A stretch of 64,000 nt of DNA, taken from a candidate division KSB1 bacterium (GTDB taxonomy: Bacteria; Zhuqueibacterota; Zhuqueibacteria; Zhuqueibacterales; Zhuqueibacteraceae). The number at the start of each line of letters is the position of its first letter. Position 1 is the stretch's first letter. Below are positions 8,649 to 16,971 of this stretch, in pieces. Under the pieces are notes generated by a model. It ran no database searches. It saw nothing but the letters and a program-made list of their open reading frames with translations, and was not told where the DNA came from. Location: NCBI GenBank assembly GCA_034506175.1, contig JAPDQB010000001.1:124001-188000 (forward strand), written 5' to 3'. Made by a program: the position numbers and the translations under genes.

Positions 8649-9626
8649 TTATCTGACAGCGGCAACCGCGGCTCGCTTGGTTTTGCCCGGTTTCTTGTTC
8701 GTTTTGTTTTGCTTTTTTACCGGCGAAGCCTTAACGACAAACACCTTCTTCGTCTTGCCCAGGGCCTTTTGCATCATCACGCCGATCTCCGCCGGGCTTT
8801 CGCAAACGAAAGCACCGGCTTTGCGCAAAGCTTCCATCTTCTCTGCTGCCGTGCCTTTGCCGCCGGCGATGATGGCGCCGGCATGCCCCATCCGTCTTCC
8901 CGACGGCGCCGTGCGGCCGGCGATAAAGGCGACAACGGGTTTGTCAAAATATTTTTTAATGTAAGCCGCCGCTTCGTCCTCGGCGGTGCCGCCGATTTCT
9001 CCGATGAGCACCACCGCATCCGTGTTTTCATCTTCGGCAAAAAGTTTCAGCGCATCGGTGTGCGTCGTGCCGATGATCGGATCGCCGCCGATGCCGATGC
9101 AGGTTGACTGGCCGATACCGAGATCGGAGAGCTGTTTGACCGCCTCATAAGTCAACGTGCCACTGCGGGAAATGACGCCGACCCGCCCCGGTTGGTGAAT
9201 GAAGCCCGGCATGATGCCGATCTTGCACTTGCCCGGCGAGATGATGCCCGGACAATTCGGGCCGATCATGCGTGCGCCGGTCTTCTTCAAAAACGCTTTC
9301 ACCGGCAGCATATCAGTCGTGGGAATACCTTCAGTAATCGTAACGATCACCGCCACGCCTTCAGCAGCAGATTCTAAAATTGCGTCCGCCGCAAAAGCCG
9401 GTGGAACGAAAATCGCCGCTGCATTGGCGCCGGTTTCGCGCACGGCGTCTGCCACCGTATTAAAAATCGGCACGCTATCGTTGAATTTTTGCCCGCCCTT
9501 TCCCGGCACCACGCCGGCGACGACTTTGGTGCCATATTCCATCATTTGGGTCGTGTGAAACGACCCTTCGCCGCCGGTGATGCCCTGCACCAGCACGCGC
9601 GTTTTTTTGTCAACCAGAATACTCAA
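8649..9626 (-). CDS. sucD: Succinyl-CoA synthetase alpha subunit
   Basis: A 325-residue protein with a Rossmann CoA-binding domain ([13 protein letters not shown]) and the phosphohistidine motif [10 protein letters not shown] (H248). It makes or uses succinyl-CoA with ADP/ATP together with SucC. The enzyme normally ends near residue 290. Here a Lys/Ala-rich basic tail of about 30 residues follows, resembling histone-like tails. The start is TTG at 9626, behind GAGGAGG. It is separated from sucC by an inserted cassette of unknown genes. Confidence 0.94.
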   Translation of the reverse strand: MSILVDKKTRVLVQGITGGEGSFHTTQMMEYGTKVVAGVVPGKGGQKFNDSVPIFNTVADAVRETGANAAAIFVPPAFAADAILESAAEGVAVIVTITEGIPTTDMLPVKAFLKKTGARMIGPNCPGIISPGKCKIGIMPGFIHQPGRVGVISRSGTLTYEAVKQLSDLGIGQSTCIGIGGDPIIGTTHTDALKLFAEDENTDAVVLIGEIGGTAEDEAAAYIKKYFDKPVVAFIAGRTAPSGRRMGHAGAIIAGGKGTAAEKMEALRKAGAFVCESPAEIGVMMQKALGKTKKVFVVKASPVKKQNKTNKKPGKTKRAAVAAVR

Positions 9627-9648
9627 ATGTTCCTCCTCGGGTTACTAT

Positions 9649-10161
9649 TTATTTCGACTCTTTCTTTCGTGCATTCGTTCGACGGCCATACGAAGCGCGA
9701 GGCTCGGCGACTTTTGGCAGACTTTCGTCGGCAACGGAAACTTGTGGATACGGAGCGCTTCGTTGCGCGCGCCGTTTGGCCATGAGTTCCTCTTGAAGAA
9801 TGTCATCGAGAAACCACCACCAGTGAGAATGATCATATCTTCCCTGCCGGTAACGCTGCAGGGTCCCTTTTTCAGAGGCATACAATAGAAGCGCTGACGC
9901 TCTGATTTTTTTGTCTAAATCAGCAAGCTGGCCAAGTTGAAGCGCATTGAGCGCCTCCGGCTCTTTGGTCAAAAGATACTGAAGCTCGCTGCGATGCCAG
10001 AAAAGTGCATGCACCTCACCGCTTTCGTCGAGAACTGCTTTTTCAAGAGTGGGAAGAATTGCTGTTGGCAAAAAACCAACAAGCCAATCCAGCAATTCTG
10101 TCGCCTTTTTTTGAGCAGCCGATTTCAGCTTCCCATTTGTTTTTGCCAGAGTTCTTTTCAT
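9649..10161 (-). CDS. Unknown protein with HSHWWWFLDDIL motif (cassette gene B)
   Basis: A 170-residue protein I do not recognise. A basic N-terminus is followed by a helical region, then the conspicuous aromatic-acidic motif YDHSHWWWFLDDILQEE at about residues 109-125, and a Lys/Arg-rich disordered tail. A decayed paralogue lies at 10520-10830 and shares KGTL, RYDHSHWWW and LDDIL. It starts three bases after the TGA of gene A, so A and B look co-translated. The pair sits between sucC and sucD. A toxin-antitoxin or other paired system is conceivable, but nothing in the sequence proves it. Confidence 0.6.
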   Translation of the reverse strand: MKRTLAKTNGKLKSAAQKKATELLDWLVGFLPTAILPTLEKAVLDESGEVHALFWHRSELQYLLTKEPEALNALQLGQLADLDKKIRASALLLYASEKGTLQRYRQGRYDHSHWWWFLDDILQEELMAKRRAQRSAPYPQVSVADESLPKVAEPRASYGRRTNARKKESK

Positions 10162-10164
10162 GTT

Positions 10165-10499
10165 TCACTTGGGCGACCAGATTAGTTCAAACTCATCTTG
10201 TCTTCTGAAATAAGCTAAACCATCACGAACAATAAAACAAGTTTTGACGCGCGTCTGATATTCAGATTTCCACGCTACAAAGAAAAGATATGACGCCGCT
10301 GATCCCAAAATCCGATTGTAGGTCTATCGCTGTAATAGCGGCCAATAAGGCTATGCTTGCCTATCGCCGCTTCAGCTTGTTTCAGAGTCACGCCATGACC
10401 CAGCAATTTCGCATCAAAATTCTCGGTGACGATATGGAGGGCGAAGTCTCTCCGCACCTGTTCGATCAACTCATCAATCTGTGCTTCCGTCCAAGGCAT
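10165..10499 (-). pseudogene. Unknown cassette gene A, one-base frameshift
   Basis: The frame begins MPWTEAQIDELIEQ at the ATG 10499 (AAGGGG six bases upstream) and stops after FWDQRRHIFSL. The adjacent frame continues in the same style, FFVAWKSEYQTRV then CFIVRDGLAYF, to a TGA at 10165-10167 right before gene B. Adding one T to the T-run near 10285 joins the two parts into about 111 residues. This may be a real one-base deletion or a sequencing or assembly error at a homopolymer. Function unknown. Confidence 0.6.
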
Positions 10500-10519
10500 C
10501 GGCTTCCCCTTCCATCCTA

Positions 10520-10830
10520 TCAAATCGCTTCGTTGAATCTTGGATTTTCGTTAGTAACGGCTTTGTGATTAGCCACTCTCGGCAAGCCGTCAACTTCTTC
10601 CCAGAATGCAAACTTGCCTCCTAATTCACGTCTGGATTTGAAAAACTCTCTTCGATGAGAATGTCATCCAAATACCACCACCAGTGTGAATGGTCATAAC
10701 GGCTTTCATGACTACGACGAAGCGTTCCTTTAGCGGCGCCGACCAAAAGCAAAGCCGCCGCACTAATCTCCCGATCGAGTTGAGTGCTTTGAGCTTATAG
10801 ATGAAGTTGCTGTTTCCATATTCTCGCCAA
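10520..10830 (-). pseudogene. Decayed second copy of cassette gene B
   Basis: The minus-strand text contains three frame segments that align in order with gene B at 9649-10161: NWREYGNSNFIYKLKALN, then DREISAAALLLV, KGTL and RYDHSHWWWYLDDIL, then FFKSRRELGGKFAFWEEV and onward to a TGA at 10520-10522. At least two frameshifts (near 10778 and at a GAGAG/T-run near 10645) break it. No start codon is evident. It is the remnant of a tandem duplication lying directly downstream of sucC. Confidence 0.6.
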
Positions 10831-10854
10831 TTTATTGACAGTCGGCCGGCTGCA

Positions 10855-12024
10855 CTACGCTTCGCCCTGAATCGCCGCCACAACCTTCTCGGCTGCGTCT
10901 TTTAAATTGTTCGCAACAATCAACGGCAGGCCGGAATCGTTGAGCAACTGTGCGGCTTCTTTGGCATTGGTCCCTTCGAGGCGAACCACGAGCGGCACGC
11001 TGATGTGGACGTTCCTTGCCGCTTGGATCACACCAGTGGCAATGCGGTCGCAGCGCACGATGCCGCCGAACACGTTGATGAGAACCGCTTTGACGTTTTT
11101 ATCCGAGAGCAAAATCCTGAAGCCATTTTCCACGGTCTCCGGGCTGGCGCCGCCGCCGACGTCGAGAAAATTGGCAGGGGAGCTGCCGGCGAGCTTGATA
11201 ATATCCATCGTCGCCATCGCCAGACCAGCGCCATTGACCATGCAGCCAACTTCGCCATCGAGCTTGATATAGTTGAGCCGGTATTTTGAGGCCTCAACTT
11301 CCAGCGGCTCTTCTTCAGACAGATCGCGCAGCTCGGCATAGTCCGGATGGCGGTACAAAGCGTTGTCGTCGAAATTGATTTTGGCATCGAGCGCCAACAC
11401 CTGCCCATCGTTTGTCACCACCAGCGGGTTGATTTCGGCAAGCGAGCAATCCGATTCCACATAAGCTTTGTAAAGCGCATGAAAAAATTTCACCGCGTTT
11501 TTGAAAGCCTCGCCTTGCAGGCCGAGTCCGAATGCAAGTTTCCGCGCCTGCGCCGGACGCAGGCCGGTGAGTGGATCGATATACTCCTTCAAAATTTTCT
11601 CCGGCGTTTCCGCGGCGACTTTCTCAATCTCAACGCCGCCCTCAGTGCTGGCCATCATCACAAGCTGCGAGACGGCGCGGTCAAGCACGATACCGACGTA
11701 CAATTCGCGGGCGATGCTCAAGCCTTGCTCCACCAGCACTTTGTTGACGCGCTTGCCTTCCGGCCCGGTCTGATGGGTGACGAGCTGCATGCCGATCATT
11801 TGCTTGGCAATCTCGTAGGCCTCGTGCGGGTTTTTGGCAATTTTAACGCCGCCGCCCTTGCCGCGGCCGCCGGCGTGAATTTGCGCTTTGACCACAACCG
11901 TTCCGCCGCCCAATTGATCGGCAATCACACCCACTTCTTCGGCCGTGCTGGCAACTTTTCCCCGGGGCACCGCCACGCCAAATTTCCGCAAAATTTCTTT
12001 GCCTTGATATTCGTGAATCTTCAA
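10855..12024 (-). CDS. sucC: Succinyl-CoA synthetase beta subunit (ADP-forming)
   Basis: A 389-residue ATP-grasp subunit beginning [20 protein letters not shown]-grasp features include [19 protein letters not shown] and [15 protein letters not shown], and the C-terminal ligase domain carries [11 protein letters not shown]. It forms the TCA enzyme with SucD. The start is TTG at 12024 with GAGGAGG seven bases upstream. SucCD genes usually abut; here about 1.2 kb of foreign-looking genes intervene. Confidence 0.96.
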   Translation of the reverse strand: MKIHEYQGKEILRKFGVAVPRGKVASTAEEVGVIADQLGGGTVVVKAQIHAGGRGKGGGVKIAKNPHEAYEIAKQMIGMQLVTHQTGPEGKRVNKVLVEQGLSIARELYVGIVLDRAVSQLVMMASTEGGVEIEKVAAETPEKILKEYIDPLTGLRPAQARKLAFGLGLQGEAFKNAVKFFHALYKAYVESDCSLAEINPLVVTNDGQVLALDAKINFDDNALYRHPDYAELRDLSEEEPLEVEASKYRLNYIKLDGEVGCMVNGAGLAMATMDIIKLAGSSPANFLDVGGGASPETVENGFRILLSDKNVKAVLINVFGGIVRCDRIATGVIQAARNVHISVPLVVRLEGTNAKEAAQLLNDSGLPLIVANNLKDAAEKVVAAIQGEA

Positions 12025-12057
12025 AGGGTTTCCTCCTCAGAATAGTTCATAGGCTTC

Positions 12058-12441
12058 TTACAAAATTTCCATCATCGGCATCTCTGGCGATACAGGATTC
12101 GGAATGAGTTTTCTGCTTTTGGCATCGATTAATAAATCAAGAAGCTCAAGCACGACTTGTCCGACTAGTGGGGTAGCGCCAATCGGTTCAGCAGGAACAT
12201 CGAAGTTGCCTCTGCGTCCGGCCAACTCCAACTTTGCAACGCCATAGATGGATTTGTCCTCGCTGTGATTATTGGCATAACGCACTCTGACTTCGCGATC
12301 TTTTTGCAAAGCCAATTGATCAACAACATCCTGCGGCAGCGTCAACATCGTGGCACGGGAATCAATGACCGCATCAATTTCAACGGACTTTGAGGGGTCG
12401 AAGATATTGGTGAGCTTAATCTTTTCGATGACTTTGCCCAT
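12058..12441 (-). CDS. Retropepsin-like (clan AA) aspartic protease family protein, altered active site
   Basis: A 127-residue protein with the clan AA bacterial layout: VIDSRATMLTLPQDV where active proteins have DTGAT, and a C-terminal IGATPLVGQVVLELLDLLID matching the usual second strand. The catalytic triplet Asp-Thr/Ser-Gly reads D-S-R, so the glycine is missing and proteolysis is doubtful. It lies 33 bases upstream of sucC on the same strand and may share its transcript. The role is unknown. Confidence 0.7.
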   Translation of the reverse strand: MGKVIEKIKLTNIFDPSKSVEIDAVIDSRATMLTLPQDVVDQLALQKDREVRVRYANNHSEDKSIYGVAKLELAGRRGNFDVPAEPIGATPLVGQVVLELLDLLIDAKSRKLIPNPVSPEMPMMEIL

Positions 12442-12487
12442 TTTTCAATCTCCTTTCCTCAACAAAAAACTAAGCAGGGAAACGGTT

Positions 12488-12634
12488 TCATTCCACTTCC
12501 AGCACCAACAAATTCAGCGGCACCAAACGCAAGCCCTTGCCGATTTCGAGTTCGGTATAATTCTCGGCGACGCCGACACATTTGGCCCAGCCAAAATCCG
12601 CCGGCGATTTTTTAATGACGAAAACCCAAAGCAA
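12488..12634 (-). CDS. Possible small protein or gene remnant
   Basis: A 48-codon frame from TTG 12634 (AGGG a few bases upstream) to TGA at 12488. It begins with hydrophobic LLWVFVIKKSPADFGW and ends GLRLVPLNLLVLEVE. It fills the gap between carbamate kinase and the protease-like gene. The protein-like composition argues for a real small gene or the tail of a lost gene, but I do not recognise it. Confidence 0.3.
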   Translation of the reverse strand: MLWVFVIKKSPADFGWAKCVGVAENYTELEIGKGLRLVPLNLLVLEVE

Positions 12635-12652
12635 AAACTACCCTGCAAGTTT

Positions 12653-13594
12653 TCATTCAATCACCGTTCCGGTCTCACCTGCCATCGCCTCCGCCAGCAT
12701 TTCAATCGAAGAAATCACCACGCGCTTGCCGCCGCTCTCGAGAAAATTGATGGCGCCGAGAATCTTCGGTCCCATGCTGCCCGCCGGAAATTGGCCTTCG
12801 GCGAGATATTGCTTTGCTTCGGCAATCGTCATGCGATCCAGCCAGCGCTGTGTTGGCTTGGCAAAATCAATGGCCACTTTTTCAACGCCAGTCAGAATTA
12901 CCAATTCGTCGGCGCCGATGTCGCGCGCCAAAATCGCCGAGGAGAGGTCCTTGTCGATCACGGCGTTGATGCCTTCGAGCCGCTCTTCGCGGTCGAGATA
13001 AACGGGAATGCCGCCGCCGCCGGCCGCGATGACAATGCGGCCGTTTGCCACCAATTCTTTAATGACGTTTTTTTCGACAATGGCGAGCGGCTCCGGCGAA
13101 GGCACGACGCGGCGCCAGCCGCGCCCGCTGTCCTCTTTCAAAATCCAGCCGTGCTGGCGCTGCAACTCTTCGACTTTTTCCGCCGGATAAAATGGCCCGA
13201 CAAACTTCGTCGGGTTTTTGATCGAGGGGTCATCGGGATGTACGACGACTTGTGTGATCAGCGTCACCACTTCTTTTTGGATGCCGTGCCGATGCAGCAT
13301 GTTCAGCAGCGATTGCTGAATCATGTATCCCATGCCGCCTTGCAAATCAGCGACAATCACGCCCAACGGCAGCGGCGGCGCCAGGTGGCGCGTGGCTTCG
13401 ACGCGAATCAACGCGTTGCCCACTTGCGGACCGTTGCCATGCGTAAGCACCACCCGATATCCCTGCTCCACCAGCGCGACTACCCCGACCAGGCTCCGCC
13501 GCGTGTTGACGAATTGTTGATAAATATTGCCTTCTTCAAATTCGCGGGTGATGGCGTTGCCGCCGAGGGCAATGACAACGGTTTTGCGGTTCAT
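12653..13594 (-). CDS. arcC: Carbamate kinase
   Basis: A 313-residue amino-acid-kinase-fold enzyme: carbamoyl phosphate + ADP gives ATP + carbamate. Visible motifs are VIALGGNAI at the start, LTHGNGPQVGN, VIAAGGGGIPVY and AVIDKDLSSAILA, with the SMGPK loop near the end. No arginine deiminase or ornithine carbamoyltransferase gene lies nearby. The partner upstream is a COG2403 GTPase. The start lies beside a nested inverted repeat, and the ribosome site is weak. Confidence 0.94.
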   Translation of the reverse strand: MNRKTVVIALGGNAITREFEEGNIYQQFVNTRRSLVGVVALVEQGYRVVLTHGNGPQVGNALIRVEATRHLAPPLPLGVIVADLQGGMGYMIQQSLLNMLHRHGIQKEVVTLITQVVVHPDDPSIKNPTKFVGPFYPAEKVEELQRQHGWILKEDSGRGWRRVVPSPEPLAIVEKNVIKELVANGRIVIAAGGGGIPVYLDREERLEGINAVIDKDLSSAILARDIGADELVILTGVEKVAIDFAKPTQRWLDRMTIAEAKQYLAEGQFPAGSMGPKILGAINFLESGGKRVVISSIEMLAEAMAGETGTVIE

Positions 13595-13597
13595 TTT

Positions 13598-13687
13598 CGT
13601 GTAACGTCGAACGTGGAACGTGCTTACAATGCACGATCTCGAAATTTAGCGAAAAGTCGAAATGACGAGATCGTTACAGGTTACACG
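13598..13687. repeat. Nested inverted repeat before carbamate kinase
   Basis: CGTGTAAC (13598-13605) pairs with GTTACACG (13680-13687). Inside it GATCTCG (13635-13641) pairs with CGAGATC (13666-13672). The element fills nearly the whole gap between the COG2403 gene and arcC and ends four bases before the arcC ATG. As RNA it could hide the arcC ribosome site or protect a processed end. It has no T-run of a standard terminator on the minus strand. Confidence 0.5.
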
Positions 13688-13699
13688 TTTAACGAGGTT

Positions 13700-15013
13700 T
13701 TAAGCAAAGCGTTTTAAAAAATCCGCCAACGCGGGCTGCCCGATTTCCTGCAGCTCGTAAGTGACGCGCGTGGCCGGCTTGTTGAGCTTCACCAGGCGGC
13801 GCAAATCAATCGGCGTGGCGATGACCACGGCATCGCAATCCGTGGCGTTGATGGTCGCTTCCAAATCGCGAACTTGCTTTTCGCCATAGCCCATCGCCGG
13901 CAGCAGCGTGCCGATGCCGGGATACATTTTGAAGGTGTCAACCAGGCTTCCCCTCAAGAACGGCCGCGGATCGACGATGGCCTGCGCGCCGAATCTTTGC
14001 GCTGCGACGACGCCAGCGCCGATGGTCATCTCGCCGTGGGTGAGCGTCGGGCCGTCTTCAATGCACAACACGCGCTTGCCGCGAATGACGCTGGAATCTT
14101 CGACGAAAATCGGTGATGCCGCGTCAACGATATCCGCACGCGGGTTGTTGGCGCGAATCGCCTCGCGAACGCTCTCGATATCCTCCGGCCTTGCATTGGC
14201 TTCTTTGTTGATGACGACGACGTCGGCCATGCGCAAATTCGTCTCGCCGGGATGATAATGGGTTTCGTGCCCGGGCCGCAGCGGATCAGCCACGACGATG
14301 TGCAAATCCGGCTTGAAAAACGGCGTGTCATTATTGCCGCCATCCCAAACAACGATATCCGCCTCGGCTTGTGCACGCTCCAAAATGGCAGCATAGTCAA
14401 CGCCGGCGTAAACGACGGTGCCCATGCGTAAATGCGGCTCGTATTCCTCGCGCTCTTCAATGGTGCAATGATTCGCGTCCAAATCCTCGAAACTGCCGAA
14501 ACGCTGCACCGCCTGTTTGGCCAGATCGCCGTAAGGCATGGGATGGCGAACCACTACCACCTTCTTGCCCAGGCTTTTCAGAATCTGTGACACGCGGCGG
14601 GTGGTTTGGCTCTTGCCGCTGCCGGTTCGCACCGCGCAGATCGCCACCACCGGTTTCGTGCTTTTCAACATCGTCTCCGCCGTGCCGATGAACTTGAACG
14701 AAGCGCCGGCAGCCAAGGCAACGCTGGCTTTGTGCATCACATATTCGTGCGACACATCGCTGTATGCAAAAATGACTTCATCAATTTTTTCATCCCCAAT
14801 GAGCCTGGCTAACTCGCGTTCATGGTGAATGGGAATGCCGTTCGAATAGAGCCTGCCGGCCAGCTCCGCTGGGTAGCGCCGACCTTCGATGTCCGGGATT
14901 TGAGTTGCCGTAAAACACACAACTTCGTATTTATCATTGTCACGATAAATCGTGTTAAAATTATGAAAATCCCGCCCGGCAGCGCCCATGATCAAAACTC
15001 GTGTTCGTTTCAT
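13700..15013 (-). CDS. COG2403 family GTPase (cyclic 2,3-diphosphoglycerate synthetase-like)
   Basis: A 437-residue protein from the ATG at 15013, chosen because GAGG lies six bases upstream; an ATG one codon earlier is possible. An N-terminal Rossmann-like part (RVLIMGAAGRDFHNFN) precedes a P-loop at about residues 129-135 (AVRTGSGKSQTTRR). Later VVWDGGNNDTPFFKPDLHIV and DVVVINKEAN resemble the MobB/GTPase-like fold. Archaeal relatives make cyclic 2,3-diphosphoglycerate; the bacterial role is unproven. It likely forms an operon with arcC, suggesting carbamoyl- or acyl-phosphate chemistry (inference). Confidence 0.8.
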   Translation of the reverse strand: MKRTRVLIMGAAGRDFHNFNTIYRDNDKYEVVCFTATQIPDIEGRRYPAELAGRLYSNGIPIHHERELARLIGDEKIDEVIFAYSDVSHEYVMHKASVALAAGASFKFIGTAETMLKSTKPVVAICAVRTGSGKSQTTRRVSQILKSLGKKVVVVRHPMPYGDLAKQAVQRFGSFEDLDANHCTIEEREEYEPHLRMGTVVYAGVDYAAILERAQAEADIVVWDGGNNDTPFFKPDLHIVVADPLRPGHETHYHPGETNLRMADVVVINKEANARPEDIESVREAIRANNPRADIVDAASPIFVEDSSVIRGKRVLCIEDGPTLTHGEMTIGAGVVAAQRFGAQAIVDPRPFLRGSLVDTFKMYPGIGTLLPAMGYGEKQVRDLEATINATDCDAVVIATPIDLRRLVKLNKPATRVTYELQEIGQPALADFLKRFA

Positions 15014-15090
15014 CATCGTCCTCGCCAGGTTGAGAGTGCAAAGCTTCAGGAGCTTGATATTTTTATTATTAGCGCAACCGATACCGTTAA

Positions 15091-15119
15091 AATATAACAG
15101 AATTTTGCTTGAGTTGCAA
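15091..15119 (-). promoter_or_regulatory. Promoter of the COG2403-arcC transcript
   Basis: On the minus strand TTGCAA (15119-15114), a 17-base spacer and TATATT (15096-15091) form a good sigma70-type promoter about 80 bases before the GTPase start. It is back to back with the rpmB promoter. Confidence 0.6.
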
Positions 15120-15127
15120 GTCTTTGC

Positions 15128-15156
15128 TTGCATTTAACATGGATTTTTCGTATAAT
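15128..15156 (+). promoter_or_regulatory. Strong promoter of rpmB
   Basis: TTGCAT (15128-15133), a 17-base spacer and a perfect TATAAT (15151-15156) precede the rpmB ATG at 15221 by about 65 bases, as expected for a highly expressed ribosomal protein gene. It diverges from the promoter at 15091-15119. Confidence 0.75.
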
Positions 15157-15220
15157 TGAGTTCGTTTTATAAAACAGCAAAAGTAAACACCAAATAAAAA
15201 CTGTTCGCTTGGAGTCAAAA

Positions 15221-15511
15221 ATGGCAAAAGTCTGCGATATTTGCGGCAAGCATTCGAGCGTGGGAAACGCAATCAGCCACGCGCACAACACCACGCTGCG
15301 GCGGTGGCAGCCCAATCTTCGTCATGTTCGCGCGCTGGTGGCCGGGCAGGTGAAACGCCTTACGGTTTGTGCCAAATGCCTGAAAGCCGGCAAGGTGATG
15401 AAAGCGCCGCACAAAACCCGCGCCAAAACTGCAGTGGAAACGGTGATCGTGCCGGTTTTAGAAACGCCAGTAGTCACCACCCCGGCGACTGAAATGACCT
15501 CGGCGATTTAA
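15221..15511 (+). CDS. rpmB: 50S ribosomal protein L28 with C-terminal extension
   Basis: A 96-residue protein beginning MAKVCDICGKHSSVGNAISHAHN, the L28 signature, with zinc cysteines C-x2-C (CDIC) and C-x2-C (CAKC). L28 usually ends near residue 65-75. Here a Thr/Val/Pro-rich tail of about 25 residues follows the basic APHKTRAKT segment. The ATG at 15221 has GGAG seven bases upstream. The gene stands alone between a strong promoter and a terminator. Confidence 0.94.
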   Translation: MAKVCDICGKHSSVGNAISHAHNTTLRRWQPNLRHVRALVAGQVKRLTVCAKCLKAGKVMKAPHKTRAKTAVETVIVPVLETPVVTTPATEMTSAI

Positions 15512-15540
15512 AGCTCGTCATTCTCTAACGTGGTTTAGAA

Positions 15541-15583
15541 AAATGAAAAAGCACCCATTGTAAAAATGGGTGCTTTTTCATTT
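15541..15583. terminator. Bidirectional intrinsic terminator after rpmB
   Basis: A perfect 19-base inverted repeat, AAATGAAAAAGCACCCATT at 15541-15559 and its complement at 15565-15583, with loop GTAAA. The GC core GCACCCATT is flanked by A-run and T-run, so it can stop transcripts from both sides. It separates plus-strand rpmB from the convergent PorV-like gene. Confidence 0.85.
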
Positions 15584-15614
15584 GGCAGCCAAATTAAAAC
15601 GCGCGACAAGCTTT

Positions 15615-16520
15615 TCAAAACGTCATGGAAAAACTCAGGCGATTCAAACTGCCCACTTCGCCGAATGACGACAGGCTGTAATCGAGCGTGTAATCGTCAA
15701 CGGCCAAACCGAGCCCGAACGAAAGACCCGCAAAGCGATCACCATCGGTGCCGACTTTTTGATCGCTGCGAACCGAATCGTAGCCCAAGCGCATGAGCAG
15801 GCCTTTGGACAATGTGAACTCGCCACCGGCGCGGAAGCGCAGCTCCTCTTCTTGATATTTGATCAAGCTCAGGCAGTACAGCAAAGGCAGATGCGCCAAT
15901 TTTTTGGAAATACCAAATTGAAAATTGAGCGGCAGCCGTTCTTTGGTTTTAATGAATGCCGAACGCTCTTTGCCGAGATTAAAAACACCGCCGGCAAATG
16001 TCAGATTGTCCATAATGCCGGACTGATAAATAAAACCCACATCCACCGCGAAGCCATCCGCAGAAAATTTCTCGAGCTGCGCCCGAATCAATTTAACATT
16101 CACGCCCAGCATGAGCCGCTCGCCGCGCAATCGCGAGTAGGATAAATAAGCGACGAGTGTATTGGCGCCGAAGCTGCCATTTTCTTCGCCGAATTCATTA
16201 ATGCGTGTAAATTCGCCGTAATCGGCGTAGTTAATGGCGATGCCGTAACTGCCGCGCGCATGCGGATGCACGTAGGCGCCGAAAAAGCTTTGAATATCGA
16301 GAATGTGATTGAGATACCCGAAAGCGCCGGTGCGCCTCGGCACGGTCGCCAAGCCGGCGGGGTTATAATAAATGGCATGCGCATCGCGCGAAACCGCGAG
16401 AAAACTCGCGCCCATCGCCGCCGGCCGTGCGCCGACCGGCACGCGCAAGAAGGCAAAACCGATTGGATCGGCGGCAAAGGCAGAACTGGCAAGGAGAAGC
16501 AAAAGGAAAATTTTTTTCAT
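15615..16520 (-). CDS. PorV/PorQ family outer membrane beta-barrel protein
   Basis: A 301-residue protein with a signal peptide (MKKIFLLLLLASSAFA), then GFAFLRVPVGARPAAMGASF and DAHAIYYNPAGLATV, the classic N-terminal pattern of the PorV/PorQ (UPF0164) barrel family. Alternating beta strands run to a C-terminal aromatic residue (LSFSMTF). PorV shuttles type IX secretion cargo in Bacteroidota; relatives in other FCB phyla are common and some have other roles. The T9SS-tailed protein at 19.4-21.1 kb makes a T9SS link plausible. Confidence 0.85.
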   Translation of the reverse strand: MKKIFLLLLLASSAFAADPIGFAFLRVPVGARPAAMGASFLAVSRDAHAIYYNPAGLATVPRRTGAFGYLNHILDIQSFFGAYVHPHARGSYGIAINYADYGEFTRINEFGEENGSFGANTLVAYLSYSRLRGERLMLGVNVKLIRAQLEKFSADGFAVDVGFIYQSGIMDNLTFAGGVFNLGKERSAFIKTKERLPLNFQFGISKKLAHLPLLYCLSLIKYQEEELRFRAGGEFTLSKGLLMRLGYDSVRSDQKVGTDGDRFAGLSFGLGLAVDDYTLDYSLSSFGEVGSLNRLSFSMTF

Positions 16521-16626
16521 GAGAGATTAACCGGTTGTCGAGTTGTGGATGGCTGGATACGCCCAAAACTCCATCATCAGTTTATCGAGCTATCGTGAAA
16601 TATCGCTTCCCTCCTCCCTCCACTTG

Positions 16627-16699
16627 AGCCACCTGCCGGAATCGAACCGGCGACCTGCTCATTACGAGTGAGCCGCTCTACCAACTGAGCCAAGGTGGC
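16627..16699 (-). tRNA. tRNA-Thr (anticodon CGU)
   Basis: The minus strand folds into a standard cloverleaf: acceptor GCCACCT pairs with AGGTGGC, D-arm GCTC...GAGC, anticodon stem GCTCA/TGAGC with loop CTCGTAA (anticodon CGU, reading ACG), and T-arm GCCGGTTCGATTCCGGC. Discriminator U. CCA is not encoded. Confidence 0.93.
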
Positions 16700-16778
16700 A
16701 GCAGACAAGAAGCCGCGCAGACAAAAAAGAAAAGGAGCCCATCGATTTGGCTCATTGTCTTTTTGGCTCCTTGCCTCG

Positions 16779-16851
<73 letters not shown>

Positions 16852-16971
16852 AAAATCGACAATCAACAACGATTTAAAATAAGATACTTCGGTAACAAAG
16901 TCAAGGTCTAATTTTGTCTGCGAAAAAAATGTTTTACAAAACCTGGCATTATTTAATATTATACGCCCGAT

